In this document: positions 24,138-34,651 of the stretch, one piece after another | Position numbering within the stretch: position 1 is the first letter of the stretch | Layout: every line of letters starts with the position of its first letter | Assembly (NCBI GenBank): GCA_038318385.1 | Contig: JBBQCD010000008.1 | Coordinates: 37,216 to 101,215 of the forward strand | Origin: Schlegelella_A sp038318385 | GTDB taxonomy: Bacteria; Pseudomonadota; Gammaproteobacteria; Burkholderiales; Burkholderiaceae_C | Direction: 5' to 3' | Length of the DNA: 64,000 nucleotides | Program-made: the position numbers and the translations under genes | The notes under the pieces: generated by a model | Database searches by the model: none | What the model was told of the DNA's origin: nothing | What the model saw: the letters and a program-made list of their open reading frames with translations, nothing else

Positions 24138-26890
24138 GGCTTGCGAGCTCCAGGTGCAACGTCGGCCACCGGCACGGCGCTGCGGAAGTCTCCCGCGAAG
24201 GCGTACACGAAGCTCTCGGGCGTCACGTACCGGCGCAAGGCGCGATTGACGTCGTCCAGCGTCAGGGCGTCGATCGCGGCGTCGATCTTCGCGGAGTAGG
24301 CGAATGTCCGGTCGAGGTAGAGGTTGCTGGCCAGCCCCGCAGCCACGGTCCCGTCCTGTGCGCGCGCGAGGCGGCGGAAGTTCAGCAGGCCGCGCTTGCC
24401 CTCGGCCAGTTCCTGGGCACCGAAGCCTTCGGTCCGGGCGCGCTCGATTACGTCGCGCATCGCCGCTTCGACTTTCGCGCGCACCTTCGGCGCGTAGATG
24501 GCGCTCGCTTGCCAGGGCGAGTTCGGCTCGAAGCTGCTCCAGCTGATTCGGGTGCGCACGTCATAGGAAAGGCCTTCCTCCTCGCGGATGCGCTTCCACA
24601 GCCGCGAGTTGCCGCCGCCACCGAGCAGAAAATTGGCCACCGTCAGGGCCGGGTAGTCGGGGTCGCGATCGGAGATGGGAAGAAATTCCCGCACGAGCAG
24701 CGTCGCGTTCTGCTTGTCCGGGGTCTCGATCAGCATGCGTTCGGGCTTGAGGGCCACCAGCGGTCGCGGCACACGCGTGAACGGCGCGCCGCGTTTCCAG
24801 TCACCGAACGCCGCCTCGAGTGCGCTCCGCAAGGCTGCCGGATCGAAGTCCCCGACGGCGGCGAATTCGCCCTTGGCGGCGCCATAGAAGCGGTCGTGAA
24901 ACGCGCGCAATCGCTCCAGGCTCACGGCCCGGACGTCCTCGACGGTCTCGTCGAAGGTCGGCACGTAGCGGACATCGCCACGCGGATACGGATTGCTCCA
25001 GCGGTCGAGGGCCTTGCTCGCCACCGCACCGGGCTCCTTGCGCTGCTGCTCGATGCTCGTCGCGGCTTGCTGCTGGTATTCGGCCAGGGCCTCCGGGGAG
25101 AACTTCGGGTGGCGCAGCAGGTCTCCGACCAGCGCAATGGCCGCCGGCAGAAACTCGCGGCGGGTCGACAGCGTCACGGTGACGCGTCCGGGCCCGCCGT
25201 CGATCGAAAGCTCGGTGCGCAACTGGTCGAGCCGGTCCTGGATCTGCTCGCGGGTCAGCGTCCGGGTGCCCTTGTCGAGCAGGGCCGCGACCGTGTCGGG
25301 CACTTCATTCCATCCGAAGAGGCTCTTCTCGTCGCCGAAACGCAAGGTCAGGGTCGCGCGCACGGCCTCGCCGCGCGTGCCCTTGGGCAAGACTGCAGCC
25401 TCGATGCCAGCGACTGAAAAGGTCCGGGTCCGGGCGTCGAGATTCGCCGGCGTGGCGTCGAATGCTTCGACCTTGGAGGCCGCTGCCTGCGGCTTGAAAT
25501 CCTTCATGGTCGTGGCGAGATCGACCTTCGCCGGCGCCGGCGCTCGAACCGGAGCGTCGGTCGGCAAATAGGTGCCCAGGGTGCGATTGGTGGCTACCAG
25601 GTACTCGGACGCGACCCGCTGTACGTCGGCGAGCTTCGCGTCGCGGACGCGATCGCGTGTCAGGAAGAAGAGGCGCCAGTCGCCCTGGGCGATCGATTCC
25701 GACAAGGCGATGCCGACCGTTTCCGGATTGGTGAAGGACTGCTCCCAGCCCTTGGCCCACTTGGCCTTGGCGCGCGCCAGTTCGTCGGCGGCGACCGGTT
25801 CCGCCGCGAAGGACTCGTTGACGGCCAGCAGTGCGGCGCGGGCCTTCGTCACGTCCTGTCCGGGCGCGAGCTGCGCACCGGTGATCAGCACCGCGGGCTC
25901 GGCGAGCCCCCACGCGAATGCGAACACGCTCGACGCGAGCTGCTGCTCCGTCAGCGTTTTGTGCAGCCTGCCCGACGGCGCCTCGCCGAGGATGATCGAG
26001 AGCAGTTCGACAGCCGCGAAGTCGGGCGCCGGGCCGGCCGGCACGTGGTAGCCGGCCATCAGCAGCGGCGCCCCGCCGACGCGCCGCACGGTCACGCTGC
26101 GCTCCCCGTCCTGGGCCGGATCGATGGTGTATTGCGTCGGCAGCTTGCGCGTGGGCCTGGGCAGCTTGCCGAAGGTGGTGGCGACACGCTCCAGCACTGC
26201 TTCGGAATCGAACTTGCCGGCGACGATGAGGGTGGCGTTGTCCGGCTGGTAGTAGAGGTGGTAGAAGGCCTGCAGCCGCGGGATGTCGACGTTCTCGACG
26301 TCGGCACGCGCGCCGATCGTGCTCTTGCCGTAGTTGTGCCAGTCGAACATCGCCGCCATCGTGTGGCGCAGCAGCACGCCGTCAGGCCGGTTCTCGCCGC
26401 GCTCCATCTCGTTGCGCACCACCGTCATTTCGGTGTCGAGGTCCTTGCGGGCGATGAAGCTGTTGACCATCGAATCGGCCAGCCAGCCGAGGTACCACTG
26501 CAGGTTGTCGGGGTTGGCCGAGAAGTGGGCGGTGTAGTTGGTGCGGTCGTAGCTGGTGCTGCCGTTGGCGGCCAGTCCGCGCTTCTCGAATTCCGACCAG
26601 ACATTGAGATGGCTGGGCGTGCCCTTGAACAGCAGGTGCTCGAGCAGGTGCGCCATACCGGTCTCACCGTAGTTCTCGGAGCGCGAGCCGACTCGATAGG
26701 TGAGGTTGACGGTCGTCGTCGGCTTGGATTCGTCGGGAATCAGCAGCACCTGCAGGCCGTTGTCGAGGCGGTATTCGTCGACGCCCTCGACCGAGCGGAC
26801 GGCCGCGACGCTGGGCGGCAGCGCCCAGGCCGGAAGGAGGGCCGCGAGGCCGGCGACGACGAACGCGAACGATCTGATGAGCTTGAGCAT
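24134..26890 (-). CDS. M16 family zinc metallopeptidase, two-domain-pair protein
   Basis: 918-residue pitrilysin-type peptidase, probably periplasmic. A signal peptide (MLKLIRSFAFVVAGLAALL, end near AWA) precedes the first M16 half, which has the inverted zinc motif HLLEH (in MAHLLEHLLFKG) and the distal glutamate in VRNEMERGENRPDG. In the second half the corresponding segment reads VPDTVAALLDKG, without the HxxEH residues, so it is a non-catalytic half, as in other fused M16 proteins. The ATG at 26890 begins a clear signal peptide; the frame stays open further upstream into ppa but that part is rejected. It overlaps the following hydrolase gene by 4 bases. Confidence 0.9.
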   Translation of the reverse strand: MLKLIRSFAFVVAGLAALLPAWALPPSVAAVRSVEGVDEYRLDNGLQVLLIPDESKPTTTVNLTYRVGSRSENYGETGMAHLLEHLLFKGTPSHLNVWSEFEKRGLAANGSTSYDRTNYTAHFSANPDNLQWYLGWLADSMVNSFIARKDLDTEMTVVRNEMERGENRPDGVLLRHTMAAMFDWHNYGKSTIGARADVENVDIPRLQAFYHLYYQPDNATLIVAGKFDSEAVLERVATTFGKLPRPTRKLPTQYTIDPAQDGERSVTVRRVGGAPLLMAGYHVPAGPAPDFAAVELLSIILGEAPSGRLHKTLTEQQLASSVFAFAWGLAEPAVLITGAQLAPGQDVTKARAALLAVNESFAAEPVAADELARAKAKWAKGWEQSFTNPETVGIALSESIAQGDWRLFFLTRDRVRDAKLADVQRVASEYLVATNRTLGTYLPTDAPVRAPAPAKVDLATTMKDFKPQAAASKVEAFDATPANLDARTRTFSVAGIEAAVLPKGTRGEAVRATLTLRFGDEKSLFGWNEVPDTVAALLDKGTRTLTREQIQDRLDQLRTELSIDGGPGRVTVTLSTRREFLPAAIALVGDLLRHPKFSPEALAEYQQQAATSIEQQRKEPGAVASKALDRWSNPYPRGDVRYVPTFDETVEDVRAVSLERLRAFHDRFYGAAKGEFAAVGDFDPAALRSALEAAFGDWKRGAPFTRVPRPLVALKPERMLIETPDKQNATLLVREFLPISDRDPDYPALTVANFLLGGGGNSRLWKRIREEEGLSYDVRTRISWSSFEPNSPWQASAIYAPKVRAKVEAAMRDVIERARTEGFGAQELAEGKRGLLNFRRLARAQDGTVAAGLASNLYLDRTFAYSAKIDAAIDALTLDDVNRALRRYVTPESFVYAFAGDFRSAVPVADVAPGARKP

Positions 26891-26951
26891 CGGGACACCG
26901 GCTGCAGGAAAGGCACCGGACGGACGGCCCGGCGAGGGCAAAGGTGCCGCG

Positions 26952-27494
26952 TCAGCGGGCCGCCGTGCTCTTGCGATAGCTCGCAATCCCCTGGCGAATC
27001 TCCTCGCGCGCCGACTCCGGTCCTTCCCAGCCTTTGACCTTGACCCACTTGCCAGGTTCCAGATCCTTGTAGTGCTCGAAGAAATGCTGAATCTGGTGCA
27101 GCCGGAGTTCATTCATGTCTGCCGGCTTTTGCCAATGCTTGTAGATGGGCAGGATCTTGTCGATCGGCACCGCGAGCAGCTTGGCGTCGCCACCGGCCTC
27201 GTCCTCCATGTTCAGCATGCCGATGGGCCGACAGGTCACGACCACGCCCGGGACCAGCGCGAACGGGGTGATCACGAGCACATCGACCGGATCGCCGTCG
27301 TCGGAGAGCGTCTGCGGCACGTAGCCGTAGTTGCACGGATAGTGCATCGAGGTGCTCATGAAGCGGTCGACGAACATCGCGCCGCTGGCCTTGTCGACCT
27401 CATACTTGATCGGATCGGCGTTCATCGGGATCTCGATGATCACGTTGAACTCGTCGGGCGCGCGAGCACCCGGGGTCACGTTGTGCAGGCTCAT
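26952..27494 (-). CDS. ppa: Soluble inorganic pyrophosphatase
   Basis: Cytoplasmic Mg-dependent family I enzyme that hydrolyses pyrophosphate. The 180-residue protein has the active-site signature DDGDPVDVLV and the conserved segments VIIEIPMNADPIKYEVDK and YPCNYGYVPQTLSDD. Length fits the bacterial hexameric type. It is divergent from the membrane pyrophosphatase gene hppA, with 218 bases between the two starts that hold both promoters; no clear promoter hexamers were picked there. The M16 peptidase follows after 61 bases. Confidence 0.97.
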   Translation of the reverse strand: MSLHNVTPGARAPDEFNVIIEIPMNADPIKYEVDKASGAMFVDRFMSTSMHYPCNYGYVPQTLSDDGDPVDVLVITPFALVPGVVVTCRPIGMLNMEDEAGGDAKLLAVPIDKILPIYKHWQKPADMNELRLHQIQHFFEHYKDLEPGKWVKVKGWEGPESAREEIRQGIASYRKSTAAR

Positions 27495-27712
27495 GGAAGG
27501 TCTCGCGGGAAAACCCGTATCTTAAACGGCGATACTTCGTCCGCCCCCGCCTGCGGCACCGGTCCCGCGTCCGAAGGGTGTCTGGAAATTGAAGCCTAAA
27601 CGCGACGGGAAGTGCATTCTTTTCCTTTAGCATCCGCGGGTTTGGCCCGCCGGCATGGCTCCCGCGGCGCGCCTGCAGCCTCCAGCAATCGAACAGCAAA
27701 GGAACGATCCCG

Positions 27713-29905
<2,193 letters not shown>

Positions 29906-29920
29906 GGCAGGGCCTTTCGC

Positions 29921-30316
29921 TTACTGATCGCCTGCAGCGGGCACCGTCGTCTTGAAGACGCCGGTGCTCCAGGCGATCAGGGCCAACAGGGCTGCCTGGA
30001 GCGGCAGTCGGAGTACCAACAGAGCGTACGGAATCGGGAACAGCTCGGGCCGCTGAAGCATGTAGAAGTGGGCGGGGGTGACTGCGATCGTCAGCGCGAA
30101 GAGCCCCACCCCCGCCACGCGCCGGCTGCGGCGCCACAGCAGCCCGAACGCTCCCAGCAATTCGAATGCACCGCTGAGCAGCACCACCGTGCGAGGCCAC
30201 GGAATATACGGCGGCACGATCCGCATCTCGGTATCGGTGGCGACGAAGTGCGCGATCCCGCCGATCAGGAACCAGAGGAATACGACCGTCAGTGCCGCCG
30301 TCCGGCTGCGGCTCAT
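29921..30316 (-). CDS. DoxX-like integral membrane protein
   Basis: 131-residue protein with four predicted membrane helices: LTVVFLWFLIGGIAHFV, TVVLLSGAFELLGAFGLLW, GVGLFALTIAVTPAHFYML and LLVLRLPLQAALLALIAW, with IPWPRTVVLLSGAFE typical of DoxX-like proteins. The start ATG overlaps the stop of the upstream Crp/Fnr gene (ATGA), so the two are co-translated. The frame is open far upstream but that part is a shadow. Function is unknown; family members have been linked to oxidative stress or quinone chemistry. It is convergent with hppA. Confidence 0.85.
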   Translation of the reverse strand: MSRSRTAALTVVFLWFLIGGIAHFVATDTEMRIVPPYIPWPRTVVLLSGAFELLGAFGLLWRRSRRVAGVGLFALTIAVTPAHFYMLQRPELFPIPYALLVLRLPLQAALLALIAWSTGVFKTTVPAAGDQ

Positions 30317-31056
30317 GGGTGCCGCTGGCCAACCACCTGTGCCCGCCGCCGGGGAGCGGGCAGCAGTCGTTCCAGGCTTTCGCTGATCAGCGCATAGCAC
30401 GAACAGACACGGCGCTCGAGCCCCAGGCGATCGAGAATGGCGATACGGCCGCGCACATAGCGGATCAGACCGAGTTGCTGCAGATTGATAGCCGCCTCCG
30501 TCACGCCGCTGCGCCGCACGCCAAGACCTCTGGCCATGAGTTCGTGAGTCATCGGCAATTCTTGCTCCGATACGCGATCGGCGCAAAGCAGAAGCCGCCG
30601 CGTAAAGCGCGCCTCGACCGAGTGCAACTGGTTGCAGATCGATGTCTGCGCCATCTGCGCGATCAGCGCGTGGGTGGATCGCAGCAGCAGCGGCAACAGC
30701 GGGGAGTCGCCGATGCACTCCTCCCGCAGTGCCTCGGCCGCGACGCGAAAACCCCAGCCCTCGACCAGCACCACGGCACTGCCGGGGGGGCCTTCGCCGC
30801 CGAGAAAGATCGACATCCCGACCACGCCGTCGTGGCCGACGACCGCGACCTCCGGCGCGTGCTCGCTGGGGACGCCATAGCGTAGCGAGACGATCGAAGT
30901 CGTCGGGAAATAGGCGTGCGAGGTCGACAGCGAAGTTCCCCCATGGAGCACGGCTCCACGCTTCATTTCGACCAGTTGCAGATGGCGCAGCAACCTGCGC
31001 AGATCTGGTTCTGGCAGGGCGGCGAGCAGGCGGTTGGTCCTGGCGGCAAGCAGCAT
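30313..31056 (-). CDS. Crp/Fnr-family transcriptional regulator
   Basis: 247-residue regulator with an N-terminal cyclic-nucleotide-binding-like beta roll (LLRHLQLVEMKRGAVLHGG, AYFPTTSIVSLRYGV, EVAVVGHDGVVGMSIFLGG) and a C-terminal helix-turn-helix (LPMTHELMARGLGVRRSGVT). The cysteines typical of an Fnr iron-sulfur cluster are absent from the N-terminus, and the cAMP phosphate-binding signature is not obvious, so the effector is unknown. It is divergent from the first DUF4331 locus; a perfect GTACGCCGGCGTAC palindrome lies between them and is a candidate autoregulatory or target site. The DoxX-like gene follows with a 4-base overlap. Confidence 0.9.
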   Translation of the reverse strand: MLLAARTNRLLAALPEPDLRRLLRHLQLVEMKRGAVLHGGTSLSTSHAYFPTTSIVSLRYGVPSEHAPEVAVVGHDGVVGMSIFLGGEGPPGSAVVLVEGWGFRVAAEALREECIGDSPLLPLLLRSTHALIAQMAQTSICNQLHSVEARFTRRLLLCADRVSEQELPMTHELMARGLGVRRSGVTEAAINLQQLGLIRYVRGRIAILDRLGLERRVCSCYALISESLERLLPAPRRRAQVVGQRHP

Positions 31057-31092
31057 CGGGTCGGGGCGTCATGGAAGTCGAAGAAGACGTCT

Positions 31093-31106
31093 GTACGCCG
31101 GCGTAC
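31093..31106. promoter_or_regulatory. Palindrome between crp-like gene and DUF4331 gene
   Basis: GTACGCCGGCGTAC is a perfect 14-base palindrome, 37 bases upstream of the regulator start and 177 bases upstream of the DUF4331 start. Position suggests an operator. The rest of the 226-base intergenic region shows no other clear structure. Confidence 0.4.
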
Positions 31107-31282
31107 GAAAAGCGGATGCAGTAATCCCCGCATCCGAGTCGTGCACGGCGCCCCATCCTACAGGGCATCGAATCGGCCGCCCTCAGCATCGCACGGTCAA
31201 TCGACGAATGCCCAGGAGCGCCACACAAGGCTTTTCGCAACCGCCGATACGACGCCCATTCCACACCCCAAGGATCCTCGTC

Positions 31283-32833
31283 ATGAAAATCTCTTCTTCG
31301 CCCGGCATCAGGCTGATGCCGACGGTCGCCGCGATCGCATCGCTTTACGGCGCCGTGTGCCTGCCCGCCTCCGCCTCGAGCCACCGCGAAGCGCCTTTCA
31401 TCGCGATGAACGCCACGGTCGACGCGACAGATCTGTACATGTTCCGCAGCTACGAATCCGGCCGTGCCGGATTCGTCACCATCCTCGCGAACTACATCCC
31501 GTTCCAGGACCCGCAGGGCGGCCCGAACTTCTACATGTTCAACCCGAATGCCCTGTACGAGATCCACCTCGACAACAACGGCGACGGCGTCGAGGACCTC
31601 ACCTTCCAGTTTCGCTTCAAGAACACCTCGAAGGCGACCGCGCTGAACGTCAACGGCAAGCAGGTCAAGATTCCGTTGATCAACAGCGGCCCGATCAGCG
31701 GCCTGAATCCGGCGTCGCTCAACGTGCGCGAGACCTTCTCGCTCGACGTGGTCACCGGGAAGCGACGCGACGGCACCCGCGGCAGCGTGACCAACGCGGC
31801 CGGTGGCGCGACGCCGGCTGTGTTCGACAAGCCGGTGGACAACATCGGCGACAAGACCTTCGGCAGCACGACCGGATACGCCAGCTACGCCAGCCAGCAC
31901 ATTTACAACGTCACCATCCCGGGCTGCGCCACCCCCGGCAAGGTCTTCGTCGGCCAGCGCAAGGAACCGTTCTACATCGCGGTCGGCAAGATCTTCGATC
32001 TCTTCAACTTCAACCCGCTCGGGCCGGAAGTCGGTGGCAACAACAACGACCTCGAGGGCAAGAACGTCAGCACGCTGGCGCTAGAGTTGCCGATCTCCTG
32101 CATCACCGCCGGGTCCGAGACCGTCGTCGGTGCATGGACGACCGCCAGCCTGCGCCAGGGTCGCCTGCTCGACGGCTCGCCGAAAACCGGCTTGAACAAC
32201 GCGACCCGCGAAGGCGGTGCCTGGACCCAGGTGTCGCGCCTGGGCATGCCGCTGGTCAACGAGGTCGTCATCGGCATCGACGACAAGGACAAGTTCAACG
32301 GCTCCAAGCCGAAGGACGACGCCGCCAACTTCGCCGACTACGTCACCAACCCGACGTTGCCGACACTGATCCAGTCACTGTTCCCGAGCGTCACGGCGCC
32401 GACGAACTTCCCCCGGACGGATTTGCTGACGGTCTTCCTCAAGGGATTGAAGACGCTGAACCAACCCGCGGGCGTGGTTCCGGCCGAAATGCTGCGGCTG
32501 AACACTGCCGTCGCTCCGGTCGCCATCGGCTCGCAGAATCCGCTCGGCGCGGCAGCCGGCGACGTGGCCGGATTCCCCAATGGCCGCCGGCCGGCCGACG
32601 ACGTGGTTGACCTGTCGTTGCGCGTTGCGATGGGCGCGCTCTGCGTCCTGACCGGACCGAGCGATACGTTTGGCGTCGGTTGCACTGCTGCGAGCGCGCC
32701 CTCGGGCGGCTTGGCCTTCACGGATGGCGTTCGCAAGACTTCGACCAACTACGGTTCGACCTTCCCGTACTTGACGACGCCGCTGCCGGGCAACCTGAAT
32801 CCGCCGGCCGCCGCCGGCACGAGCTACCCGTGA
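31283..32833 (+). CDS. DUF4331 family exported protein, copy 1
   Basis: 516-residue secreted or periplasmic protein of unknown function. A signal peptide (LMPTVAAIASLYGAVCLPA) ends near SASA, directly before the family hallmark SSHREAP. A DNNGDGVEDLTF segment resembles a calcium-binding loop. VTIPGC, KVFVGQRKEPF, SWTTASLRQG-like VVGAWTTASLRQGRLLDG and the late NGRRPADDVVDLSLRVAMGA segment are shared with copy 2 at 44374-45993. The ATG follows AAGGATC. A small lipoprotein gene follows after 27 bases, the same pairing as at the second locus. The divergent Crp/Fnr gene may control it. Confidence 0.85.
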   Translation: MKISSSPGIRLMPTVAAIASLYGAVCLPASASSHREAPFIAMNATVDATDLYMFRSYESGRAGFVTILANYIPFQDPQGGPNFYMFNPNALYEIHLDNNGDGVEDLTFQFRFKNTSKATALNVNGKQVKIPLINSGPISGLNPASLNVRETFSLDVVTGKRRDGTRGSVTNAAGGATPAVFDKPVDNIGDKTFGSTTGYASYASQHIYNVTIPGCATPGKVFVGQRKEPFYIAVGKIFDLFNFNPLGPEVGGNNNDLEGKNVSTLALELPISCITAGSETVVGAWTTASLRQGRLLDGSPKTGLNNATREGGAWTQVSRLGMPLVNEVVIGIDDKDKFNGSKPKDDAANFADYVTNPTLPTLIQSLFPSVTAPTNFPRTDLLTVFLKGLKTLNQPAGVVPAEMLRLNTAVAPVAIGSQNPLGAAAGDVAGFPNGRRPADDVVDLSLRVAMGALCVLTGPSDTFGVGCTAASAPSGGLAFTDGVRKTSTNYGSTFPYLTTPLPGNLNPPAAAGTSYP

Positions 32834-32860
32834 TCGATCGACAGCACACAGGAGAAGACC

Positions 32861-33115
32861 GTGAATGACATCAAGAAAATAGGGTGCGGCGTGGCGTTTG
32901 CCGCCACGCTGGCCGTCCTCGGCGGCTGCGGGGGGTCCGACGACCCGCCCCCCGTGACGGCGCAAGTGCCGGCCAGCGCCAGTGCTTCCACCGGCGGGTT
33001 CATCGACTACCTGATGGCCCTGATCGCTTCGTCGGCTGACAGCCTGGAACCGGTCGACATCAGCATGGTGTCGCCGCCCGCCGACGATACCGGCGACCCT
33101 GCCGTCCTCAACTGA
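32861..33115 (+). CDS. Small lipoprotein associated with DUF4331, copy 1
   Basis: 84-residue protein with a lipoprotein signal peptide: basic start MNDIKKIGCG, hydrophobic VAFAATLAVL, lipobox LGGC with Cys23. The mature part contains VPASASAS, then GFIDYLMALI and LEPVDISMV, and ends in VLN. The second locus encodes a clear paralogue with the same VPASASAS, GFI-YL and LEPVD-SMV elements, so this is a true gene family and not noise. The GTG start is preceded by AGGAGA. It probably lies on the DUF4331 transcript. Function is unknown. Confidence 0.8.
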   Translation: MNDIKKIGCGVAFAATLAVLGGCGGSDDPPPVTAQVPASASASTGGFIDYLMALIASSADSLEPVDISMVSPPADDTGDPAVLN

Positions 33116-33206
33116 CCGCAGCTGTAAGACGACGGCATTCGCCAACGACCAACCAGGTCCGGGTGCCGTCGTCACCTGGCCATTCCCACACTCCTAAGGA
33201 CACCCC

Positions 33207-33491
33207 ATGAAGACCACCACCCGCGCACTCCTGTCGAGCTGCATCCTCCTCGCCGCCAGCGCTTCCTTTGCCCAGGACTCGATGAAGAAAGGCGATCCGA
33301 TGGCCAAGGACGGCATGATGCAAAAGGACCTGACGATGCAGGAATGCAAGGATCACATCGCCATGCAGAAGAAGGACATGAAGAAGGACGACGCGATGAT
33401 GAAGAAGGACCACATGTGCGCCGACTTGATGAAAAAGGGCGACATGATGATGAAGGACGGCGCCGCCAGTGCGCCGATGATGAAGAAGTAG
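33207..33491 (+). CDS. Pentapeptide MxKDx repeat protein, exported
   Basis: 94-residue protein with signal peptide (MKTTTRALLSSCILLAASA, cleavage near SFAQ) followed by a low-complexity region built of Met/Lys/Asp units such as DSMKKGDPMAKDGMM, MKKDDAMMKKD and KKGDMMMKDG. This composition matches the MxKDx repeat family known in betaproteobacteria. Two cysteines (in QECKD and HMCAD) and several His are present; metal binding is possible but unproven. It lies 91 bases after the small lipoprotein gene, on the same strand. Many small MxKDx proteins accompany DUF-type membrane genes, so a role in the envelope is likely. Confidence 0.85.
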   Translation: MKTTTRALLSSCILLAASASFAQDSMKKGDPMAKDGMMQKDLTMQECKDHIAMQKKDMKKDDAMMKKDHMCADLMKKGDMMMKDGAASAPMMKK

Positions 33492-33638
33492 TCCGGCTGA
33501 CGGCGGCGCTTCATTCAGAAGGAACGCCGATCTCTCGTTTTCTCACGGCGCGCGCATCACCCGCGGCATTCGATGGACGCCGGTCGCGCTGCCGATTTGA
33601 GGTAGGCGACGGAGCGGTCGGCATCGCTCCAGAATGAC

Positions 33639-33669
33639 AAAAGGCCTAGCAGCTACTGACTGCTAGGCC
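33639..33669 (-). terminator. Rho-independent terminator of tRNA-Pro
   Basis: GGCCTAGCAG (33643-33652) and CTGCTAGGCC (33660-33669) form a perfect 10-bp stem with loop of 7. On the minus strand it is followed by TTTTGTCATT and starts 11 bases after the tRNA-Pro 3' end. On the plus strand there is no T run. Confidence 0.8.
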
Positions 33670-33679
33670 CTGTCTCTAC

Positions 33680-33756
<77 letters not shown>

Positions 33757-33789
33757 TGACCGCCGCATTATAGGTGGCCACGCCGCGCA

Positions 33790-34245
33790 TCAGACGAGCA
33801 GCAGGCCGCGGATGGACATCAATTCCTGACGCATCTGCGTCGGCGACAGCGTACTCGGTACGGCATCCGGCGAGACGGGCTCGGTTGACGCGATTTGTCC
33901 GTTCTCGGGAGAGGATTCCCCGGAAAGCGAAAGATCGGATTCGAGACCCGAGTCGTCCTCCGATGGAGGGTCCGCGACCGTCCGGCCGTGATGCGCGTCG
34001 ACGAGCCGATTGCGCGCGCCGCTGATCGTGAAACCCTGCTCGTACAGCAATTCGCGGATGCGCCGTATCAGCAGGACTTCATGATGCTGGTAGTAGCGCC
34101 GGTTGCCGCGCCGCTTCATCGGCTTGAGCTGGGTGAACTCCTGCTCCCAGTAGCGCAGCACGTAAGGCTTGACGCCGCACAGCTCGCTCACCTCGCCGAT
34201 CGTGAAGTAGCGCTTTGCAGGAATGGCGGGGAGCGATTTCTCCAT
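33790..34245 (-). CDS. MerR-family transcriptional regulator
   Basis: 152-residue protein with an N-terminal MerR winged helix (YFTIGEVSELCGVKPYVLRY, WEQEFTQLKPMKRRGNRRYY) and a helical dimerisation segment (ELLYEQGFTISGARNRLVDA). The C-terminal 70 residues are acidic, Ser/Pro-rich and probably disordered; no metal-binding cysteines are present, so it is not a metal sensor of the MerR type. It is the last gene of the infC-rpmI-rplT-pheS-pheT-ihfA-merR series, its usual position in proteobacteria, 35 bases after ihfA. A TTG at 34257 is an alternative start. Confidence 0.92.
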   Translation of the reverse strand: MEKSLPAIPAKRYFTIGEVSELCGVKPYVLRYWEQEFTQLKPMKRRGNRRYYQHHEVLLIRRIRELLYEQGFTISGARNRLVDAHHGRTVADPPSEDDSGLESDLSLSGESSPENGQIASTEPVSPDAVPSTLSPTQMRQELMSIRGLLLV

Positions 34246-34279
34246 GAAAATCAACAAGATCAGGAGATAAACCTAGACT

Positions 34280-34642
34280 TTACTCGAACTCCTCGCCGAT
34301 CGGCGTGTCGCCTTGCACGACTCCCTTGAGTTTGTGGCTCGCGTGAAATGTCACGACATTGCGCGCCTTGATGGGGATCGATTCGCCAGTTCGGGGGTTG
34401 CGTCCCGGCCGCGGCGCTTTGCGGCGGATGTTGAAATTGCCGAATCCCGACAGCTTGACGTCGTCCCCGGTCAACAAGGTCTTCTCGATCAGATCGAAAA
34501 AGGCCTCGACCATGTCCTTGGACTCGCGCTTGTTCAGGCCCAGCCGCTCGAACAGCAGTTCAGCGAGTTCGGCCTTGGTGAGCGTCGGCGTCTCCAGGGT
34601 CTGCAGCAGCATCCGGTTGCGGACGGGTTCAGGCAGCGTCAT
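34280..34642 (-). CDS. ihfA: Integration host factor alpha subunit
   Basis: DNA-bending nucleoid protein that pairs with IhfB. The 120-residue protein has the HU/IHF fold with LTKAELAELLFERLGLNKRE, VKLSGFGNFNIRRKAPRPGR and the DNA-inserting Pro in GRNPRTGESIP. An N-terminal extension of about 20 residues precedes the conserved core, as in several betaproteobacteria. The ATG follows GAGGGAGA. It lies 9 bases after pheT, so co-transcription is certain in practice. Confidence 0.96.
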   Translation of the reverse strand: MTLPEPVRNRMLLQTLETPTLTKAELAELLFERLGLNKRESKDMVEAFFDLIEKTLLTGDDVKLSGFGNFNIRRKAPRPGRNPRTGESIPIKARNVVTFHASHKLKGVVQGDTPIGEEFE

Positions 34643-34651
34643 GGGTCTCCC

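Noticed and set aside
33643..33669. Hairpin as attachment site or terminator for the MxKDx gene on the plus strand
   Set aside because: No T run on the plus strand and no duplicated tRNA end; it serves the minus-strand tRNA-Pro.
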